Source: Bacillota bacterium (GTDB taxonomy: Bacteria; Bacillota; Clostridia; Acetivibrionales; DSM-2933). Taken from it: DNA of 19,632 nucleotides. Made by a program: the position numbers and the translations under genes. The stretch lies in NCBI GenBank assembly GCA_023430975.1, contig JAEYYB010000119.1, forward strand, positions 1-19,632, read 5' to 3'. Positions 15,646 to 19,632 of the stretch are shown here, in pieces. How positions within the stretch are numbered: the first letter of the stretch is position 1; each line of letters begins with the position of its first letter. The notes under the pieces are model-generated. The model was not told the DNA's origin, did no database searches, and saw only the letters and a list, made by a program, of their open reading frames with translations.

Positions 15646-15825
15646 TTAAAGCCGTAGGTGCCTCCCATCTCTAGCCTCCTTTATTTCGATGGGGCTTTTG
15701 GAACCTGCTTCGATAGTAAATGTTCCTGAGTTAATATTTATAGATTCAGCTTTTGTCCCCTGAAGCTTTTTAATTTCTTCCAGAATAGTATTCAACTTTT
15801 CCATAAGTTCTTCGTTGCTTGTCAA
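15646..15825 (-). CDS. Hypothetical 59-residue protein
   Basis: I choose the TTG at 15825 because a clear GAGGTGA lies 5 nt upstream; a GTG at 15834 would overlap that site. The N-terminal half (SNEELMEKLNTILEEIKKLQ) is a likely amphipathic helix or coiled coil; the C-terminal half has alternating residues (ININSGTFTIEAGSKSP in outline) suggesting beta strands, and the tail is basic (RDGRHLRL). I do not recognise the family. It is followed on the same strand by the Gly/Cys-rich peptide gene about 175 nt away, perhaps separately transcribed. No signal or membrane segment is seen. Confidence 0.6.
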   Translation of the reverse strand: MTSNEELMEKLNTILEEIKKLQGTKAESININSGTFTIEAGSKSPIEIKEARDGRHLRL

Positions 15826-16020
15826 TGTAGTCACCTCATTTAATAAATCATATTCATAAATAAATAATAATCGTTTACTACATATTATGTAAAATCGGTG
15901 ATTTGTGCGAGTCTTAAAATGATTTTTATTAAAATGGGTGCTTATATGGAACCTAAGTAATTAGATAAATTAGTCTATATTAATCTGCTCATAAAAACCT
16001 GTAAAAATAATAAAGAAGGC

Positions 16021-16116
16021 CGGGAGGGAAAACCAGCCTATAATATAAAGATATTTTAAACAGTATAAATGAAACCTCTTAGTCCTTGACATTCTTTGCT
16101 GGTTTTCCTCTACCCG
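16021..16116. repeat. Imperfect inverted repeat with 60-nt spacer
   Basis: CGGGAGGGAAAACCAGC at 16021-16037 faces the near-complement at 16098-16116. The GGAAAACCAGC core (11 bp) and the CGGG end match exactly, with a small bulge between. The right arm overlaps the stop of the short frame at 16110-16364. It could be a large terminator-like hairpin or a MITE-type end pair. Confidence 0.5.
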
Positions 16117-16364
16117 ATTTTATATACTACTAATATATGCCCTAAGCTGATATTGTGTAATGTTTCGGTAATCCATCTGTGATATTCTCCGCGGATTTCC
16201 ATAATTTCATTTTGGGTAAAAGTAAAGCTGGATTTCTCCAACTCATACCTCATGTGGACTTTGATTACACGAATCAAATCTTTCTCAAACAATTTTGGTT
16301 TTGGGTCAAATTTGACCATGAGAGCTGATTTTACATCTGTGAAACATTGAAAAAATTCATGCAA
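16110..16364 (-). CDS. Short hypothetical frame, possibly a gene fragment
   Basis: An 84-codon frame beginning at TTG (16364) encodes a protein-like sequence with acidic/basic patches (FDPKPKLFEKDLIRVIKVHMRYELEK; here from F19) and a hydrophobic end (LGHILVVYKIG). No Shine-Dalgarno precedes the TTG or the alternatives, and an in-frame stop lies just upstream. It lies beside an SLH-domain fragment, so it may be a decayed gene. I do not recognise it. Confidence 0.3.
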   Translation of the reverse strand: MHEFFQCFTDVKSALMVKFDPKPKLFEKDLIRVIKVHMRYELEKSSFTFTQNEIMEIRGEYHRWITETLHNISLGHILVVYKIG

Positions 16365-16478
16365 AGTTTAAACTGTAAACTTTTAACAGCTCAAAATATC
16401 TTTAAATCTCTATGGGGGGACCCATCTTTTTACACTTAATTTGCAGTACATGACAGCTACTATTTCACTCGCCCATAG

Positions 16479-16736
16479 TATGCAAAAATAACAAACAGCA
16501 CTTACTCGGTTATCTGGAATCCAAAGACTTTCAAGGATGTAGAAAATCATTGGGCTATGAATGCTATCAACGACATGGGATCAAGGCTTATTATCAGCAG
16601 CACTGGCAATGATATGTTTGAACCTGACAGATACATAACGACAGCCGATTTTACACAAATTGTAATTAAGGCATTAAGTAAAACTTACATTTCGTTTCTG
16701 TTCAATACTGGAATAAAATATACAGTGGTGCTATGA
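16479..16736 (+). pseudogene. Orphan SLH-domain fragment
   Basis: An 85-codon frame without a start codon encodes a recognisable S-layer homology module: TFKDVENHWAMNAINDMGSR, then FEPDRYITTADFTQIVIKAL. This matches the SLH consensus (F-D-V-x-x-H-W-A, then F-x-P-x-x-x-I-T-R-A-E-F). SLH modules anchor exported proteins to the wall, usually as three copies at the end of large proteins; here only one remains and the frame then drifts (SFLFNTGIKYTVVL) to a TGA. The upstream part is cut by stops. It is the leftover of a surface protein gene. Confidence 0.8.
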
Positions 16737-16737
16737 T

Positions 16738-16771
16738 AAAAAGCTCAAGTTCGCAAAGACCAGAGCTTTTT
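16738..16771. terminator. Bidirectional terminator
   Basis: AAAAAGCTC (16738-16746) pairs with GAGCTTTTT (16763-16771), 16-nt loop, with T runs on both strands. It serves the SLH remnant on the plus strand and lies about 45 nt beyond the response-regulator stop on the minus strand. Confidence 0.8.
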
Positions 16772-16817
16772 TAAATATCTTGGAGATTATTGTAACTTTA
16801 AAAGATTGCCGTGTTTA

Positions 16818-17462
16818 TTATACAAGTTTATTACGCACAGCAAATACTGCCAATTGTACACGGTCTTTGAAATCAAGTTTTTTCAGTAAGGAAGAAACAA
16901 TATTACGAACTGATCCCTCACTAAGGAATAGCTCTTCTGCGATCTGATTGTTGCTTTTTCCGTCAACTACCATTTGAATAACTTTTATCTCCCTTTCATT
17001 CAATTTTGCCAGCACAATACTTCCTTCTCCTGCATCAATACCATTTATATCCAGTTTCTGTACCATTTTTTCGAATATGTTTTTCTGGATGATGTTATAC
17101 CCTTGATACACACTTTTAATTGCATGAATCAGTTCAACAGCACTGATGTCCTTTAAAACATAGCTGTCTGCCCCGTTTTTCAGACAATTTGATACGTTTT
17201 CGTCGTCCTGAAAGGTAGTTAGGATAATAATTTTAATATTGGGAAAGTGCTGCTTAATAAGCCGCGTTCCTTCCACACCATCACAATCTGGCATGAGAAT
17301 ATCCATAAGAACCAAGTCAACCTGCATTCTTTTACACAATTCAAATGCCTCAAAACCGTTTGATGTTCCCCCAACCACTTCAATATCAGTGTCGTGATCC
17401 AGCATATACTTTAATGTATCTCTGAATATCACCAAATCATCAACAATCATAACTTTGATCAT
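16818..17462 (-). CDS. NarL/FixJ-family response regulator
   Basis: This 214-residue transcription factor has an N-terminal receiver domain (1-120) with the acidic pair D8/D9, phosphoacceptor D54 (VLMDILMPD), T82 and K104, all canonical. The C-terminal LuxR-type helix-turn-helix (about 150-210) reads LNEREIKVIQMVVDGKSNNQIAE in outline, then LSEGSVRNIVSSLLKKL. The ATG start has a GGGG upstream. The histidine kinase gene ends 136 nt upstream on the same strand, so the two form one system. Length is normal for the family. The target genes are not shown by the sequence. Confidence 0.93.
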   Translation of the reverse strand: MIKVMIVDDLVIFRDTLKYMLDHDTDIEVVGGTSNGFEAFELCKRMQVDLVLMDILMPDCDGVEGTRLIKQHFPNIKIIILTTFQDDENVSNCLKNGADSYVLKDISAVELIHAIKSVYQGYNIIQKNIFEKMVQKLDINGIDAGEGSIVLAKLNEREIKVIQMVVDGKSNNQIAEELFLSEGSVRNIVSSLLKKLDFKDRVQLAVFAVRNKLV

Positions 17463-17598
17463 CAGTACTGCCCCTTTTCTATTATGTCGCTACTTTTAAT
17501 TTATTAGTTCAGATAATATTTTACACTAATTTTCAACTAAAGTATGTCATTAGTTTATTAAAAAATCCAGCATATTGTCATGAATTTCTTAAATCTTT

Positions 17599-19323
17599 TT
17601 ATGACAATTGCAGCGGAACTTCAATATGTATGTTAAATCCCTTTTCTCCATCCGAGCCGAATACTATTTTCCCGGAGAGCTTGCGAATTCGCTCCTCCAT
17701 TCCGGAAAGCCCATTTCCTTTCGGAATAGCCGAACAGCCATTCCCATCATCAAATATAAAAAGCTTGACCGAAGCTTTATTAAATATAAACATTATTTTT
17801 ACGTTACAGGCATTACCATGTTTAATGGAATTGGTCACTGCCTCCTGGCAGACTTTAAAAAGGTTATCCGACACTTCCCGGTAAACATATTCGCTGCTTC
17901 CTTCACATGTAAGGTCAATCCTGAGCCCAGAATGGCTTAACCTCTCTGCCAGTTGTGAAACAGCCTTAATAAGATTATTAGCCTCCAAAGATTCTAAGGC
18001 TATACCTGAAATAGAGCGTCTTAACTCGTTCATCCCAATCTTGGAGATGTTTGCTAGGTCTTTTATAATTTTTCTTGCTCGAAGTTCATCTTTTCCATAG
18101 GTCAAATCCAATGCTTCTGCAAGTGTAATTATGGAAACAAGTGTGTGCCCCAGCGTATCATGAACATCTCGGGCAATCCTGTTCCTTTCCTTTACAATGG
18201 CCAGTTCCTCAACTTTTAATGCATATTCCGATATCTGCCTGTTAAGCTTAATAAGTTCTTTATTCTTGTTCTTCATTTCCTTCATTAAGTCTTTATATCC
18301 TTGAATGTAGTCAAAAGAAACCACTGTCCCTATAACTTGTCCCTTTTGATTTAAAATAGGATTGATATTTACTCTATATGACTGTTCGCTTGTACCCTTT
18401 AATATAATTTCTCCACTGAAAGGTTCATTCACACCAAACTGAATATACTGAATAATCCTTTCGGACTCCTTGGTCTTATGGATAATTTTTTCAAGCAAAA
18501 TTGCTATATCTGATGCTTTTTCTATATAGGATAATAATTGCTGGTTGGATAAAAAGCATCTAAAGGCCTTGTTGTACTTAATAATTCTTAAATCCTTGTC
18601 AAAAACACAAATTGCTTCCTGCATGGTATCCGAATAGTTCTTCAGGACTCTGGATTCGACATCCAAAAAACTATATTTAAAAGTGGCAACCAGAAACAAT
18701 ATAGACGATATAATAAATCCAAAAGGCGTGATCTCTATCTTGAATTTGAAGGTTAGATATAATATGTTGAGGATTAACGGTATAACGGCTGCAAAAATAA
18801 CCAATACAGTCTGATTTCTCTTTAATGTACTACATCTTAGTGCATGCAGGATCAATATAAATGTACCTGTTATGATATAAGCATAGGAAAAAATAAAATG
18901 AACCCAGAAAACTATTCCAAACTGCCTTCCGTCTTCATTTCTGAAATAAAACAGGTGATGCAGCTCATTTGTCAAAAGGGAAAGGTATTGAAGGGTGGGT
19001 AAAATCGCCAAAAAGATTATATTTTTTTTCCTGCTAATAATTTTTGAATCGGAATAACAAAGACTGAATATTAACCAGGCAAACCCTAAATAGCATATCC
19101 CGCTATAATAAAACTTCAATACACTGAATCCTTGTTCTCTGGTAATGCTCAATGACTCAAACAACAATCCTAACGACCAAACAAAATTGGTTGCCATTAG
19201 AAAAACAAAACTATATAAAAGCTTTGTCCGTTTTCCTTCTATAATTACATAAACTATCAATGCAAGCAATAGAACTATTGAAGTCAAGTATGTGAATACT
19301 GTAAGTTGGAGTTCAAACACCAT
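17599..19323 (-). CDS. Sensor histidine kinase with 7TM and PAS domains
   Basis: This 574-residue kinase partners the response regulator downstream. Residues 1-220 hold about seven membrane helices of the histidine-kinase N-terminal 7TM type. A PAS domain follows (about 228-340, beginning SDTMQEAICVFD), then a coiled coil (about 341-378). The HisKA_3 box has ERNRIARDVHDTLGHTL with phosphorylated His388. The HATPase domain (about 465-572) shows the N-box QEAVTNSIKHG and the G-box DDGNGCSAIPKGNGLSGMEERI (in outline). The ATG start has AAGGA about 12 nt upstream, rather far. The signal is unknown; the 7TM-PAS layout suggests a membrane-linked or small-molecule cue. Confidence 0.92.
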   Translation of the reverse strand: MVFELQLTVFTYLTSIVLLLALIVYVIIEGKRTKLLYSFVFLMATNFVWSLGLLFESLSITREQGFSVLKFYYSGICYLGFAWLIFSLCYSDSKIISRKKNIIFLAILPTLQYLSLLTNELHHLFYFRNEDGRQFGIVFWVHFIFSYAYIITGTFILILHALRCSTLKRNQTVLVIFAAVIPLILNILYLTFKFKIEITPFGFIISSILFLVATFKYSFLDVESRVLKNYSDTMQEAICVFDKDLRIIKYNKAFRCFLSNQQLLSYIEKASDIAILLEKIIHKTKESERIIQYIQFGVNEPFSGEIILKGTSEQSYRVNINPILNQKGQVIGTVVSFDYIQGYKDLMKEMKNKNKELIKLNRQISEYALKVEELAIVKERNRIARDVHDTLGHTLVSIITLAEALDLTYGKDELRARKIIKDLANISKIGMNELRRSISGIALESLEANNLIKAVSQLAERLSHSGLRIDLTCEGSSEYVYREVSDNLFKVCQEAVTNSIKHGNACNVKIMFIFNKASVKLFIFDDGNGCSAIPKGNGLSGMEERIRKLSGKIVFGSDGEKGFNIHIEVPLQLS

Positions 19324-19632
19324 ATTAATGAAAATTCCTTCTCTAAATAATTTTATATTTATAATTATATATGTATATTATAAATATAAAAAGAACAAAA
19401 ATTAATACTGGGTAGTGAAAGGGTAACTGTCGTCAACTAAACTATCATAACTCGTAATATTCATAGTATTCCATGAGTTATTTTTATTCATTTTTCATTT
19501 ATATAATCAATGTCATCAAGCTAATAAAACAATAACTGGGATTACTGGAAAATACGAAAAAATATATTAAAAAAGTGGCTAAAAGTCGCGAAAACTCTTG
19601 ACTTTTCCAAAGTAGCCTAATAATCAAAAAGG
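19324..19632. other. Upstream region of the kinase gene with an end hairpin
   Basis: The region is very AT-rich and should hold the kinase promoter, though I cannot pick boxes with confidence. At 19577-19617 AAAAGTC pairs with GACTTTT (581-587 with 600-606), flanked by GGCTA and its complement TAGCC across a 6-nt bulge. This may be a terminator for a gene beyond the window or an insertion-sequence end. No gene is visible. Confidence 0.4.

Overview
The window looks like chromosome of an anaerobic, low-GC Gram-positive bacterium of class Clostridia, probably from the cellulolytic Ruminiclostridium/Acetivibrio side of the class. The grounds are the AT-rich DNA, strong AGGAGG-type ribosome binding sites with many GTG/TTG starts, a ribosomal protein L27 carrying the Firmicutes-type cleavable N-terminal extension next to its protease Prp, and an S-layer-homology (SLH) remnant of clostridial type. 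The genus is an inference.

Region 1 (1-6600, all minus strand) is a conserved housekeeping block. Read 5' to 3' it runs: pdxA-like dehydrogenase; then B12-binding radical SAM protein, its DUF2344 partner, RNase G, a probable L21 leader, rplU (L21), prp and rpmA (L27), with a terminator after rpmA. The last six genes are tightly spaced or overlapping and probably form one operon joining RNA processing to large-subunit assembly. Beyond the terminator lies a roughly 120-nt imperfect long hairpin.

Region 2 (6700-8190) is a scar of mobile DNA: tRNA-Pro(CGG), then a dead tyrosine-recombinase gene that has lost its middle domain and its frame, then a gene-free stretch of strong hairpins, two of which resemble insertion-sequence ends.

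Region 3 (8190-15200) is mostly about the cell surface: an LTA-synthase-like sulfatase-fold enzyme, a small gene broken by an in-frame stop, an exported agmatine/peptidylarginine-deiminase-family enzyme, two divergent VanW-domain proteins with signal peptides, and a class I methyltransferase.

Region 4 (15200-19632) holds two small genes (a 44-residue Gly/Cys-rich membrane peptide and a 59-residue protein), a short uncertain reading frame, an orphan SLH-domain fragment, and a NarL/FixJ-type two-component system with a 7TM-PAS sensor kinase. The window ends in a hairpin-bearing intergenic region.

I found no convincing new multi-gene system. The points most worth a second look are the in-frame-stopped gene at 10374-10829, the long hairpin at 11-131, the internally deleted integrase at tRNA-Pro, the envelope cluster around the VanW pair, and the two small proteins at 15337-15825.
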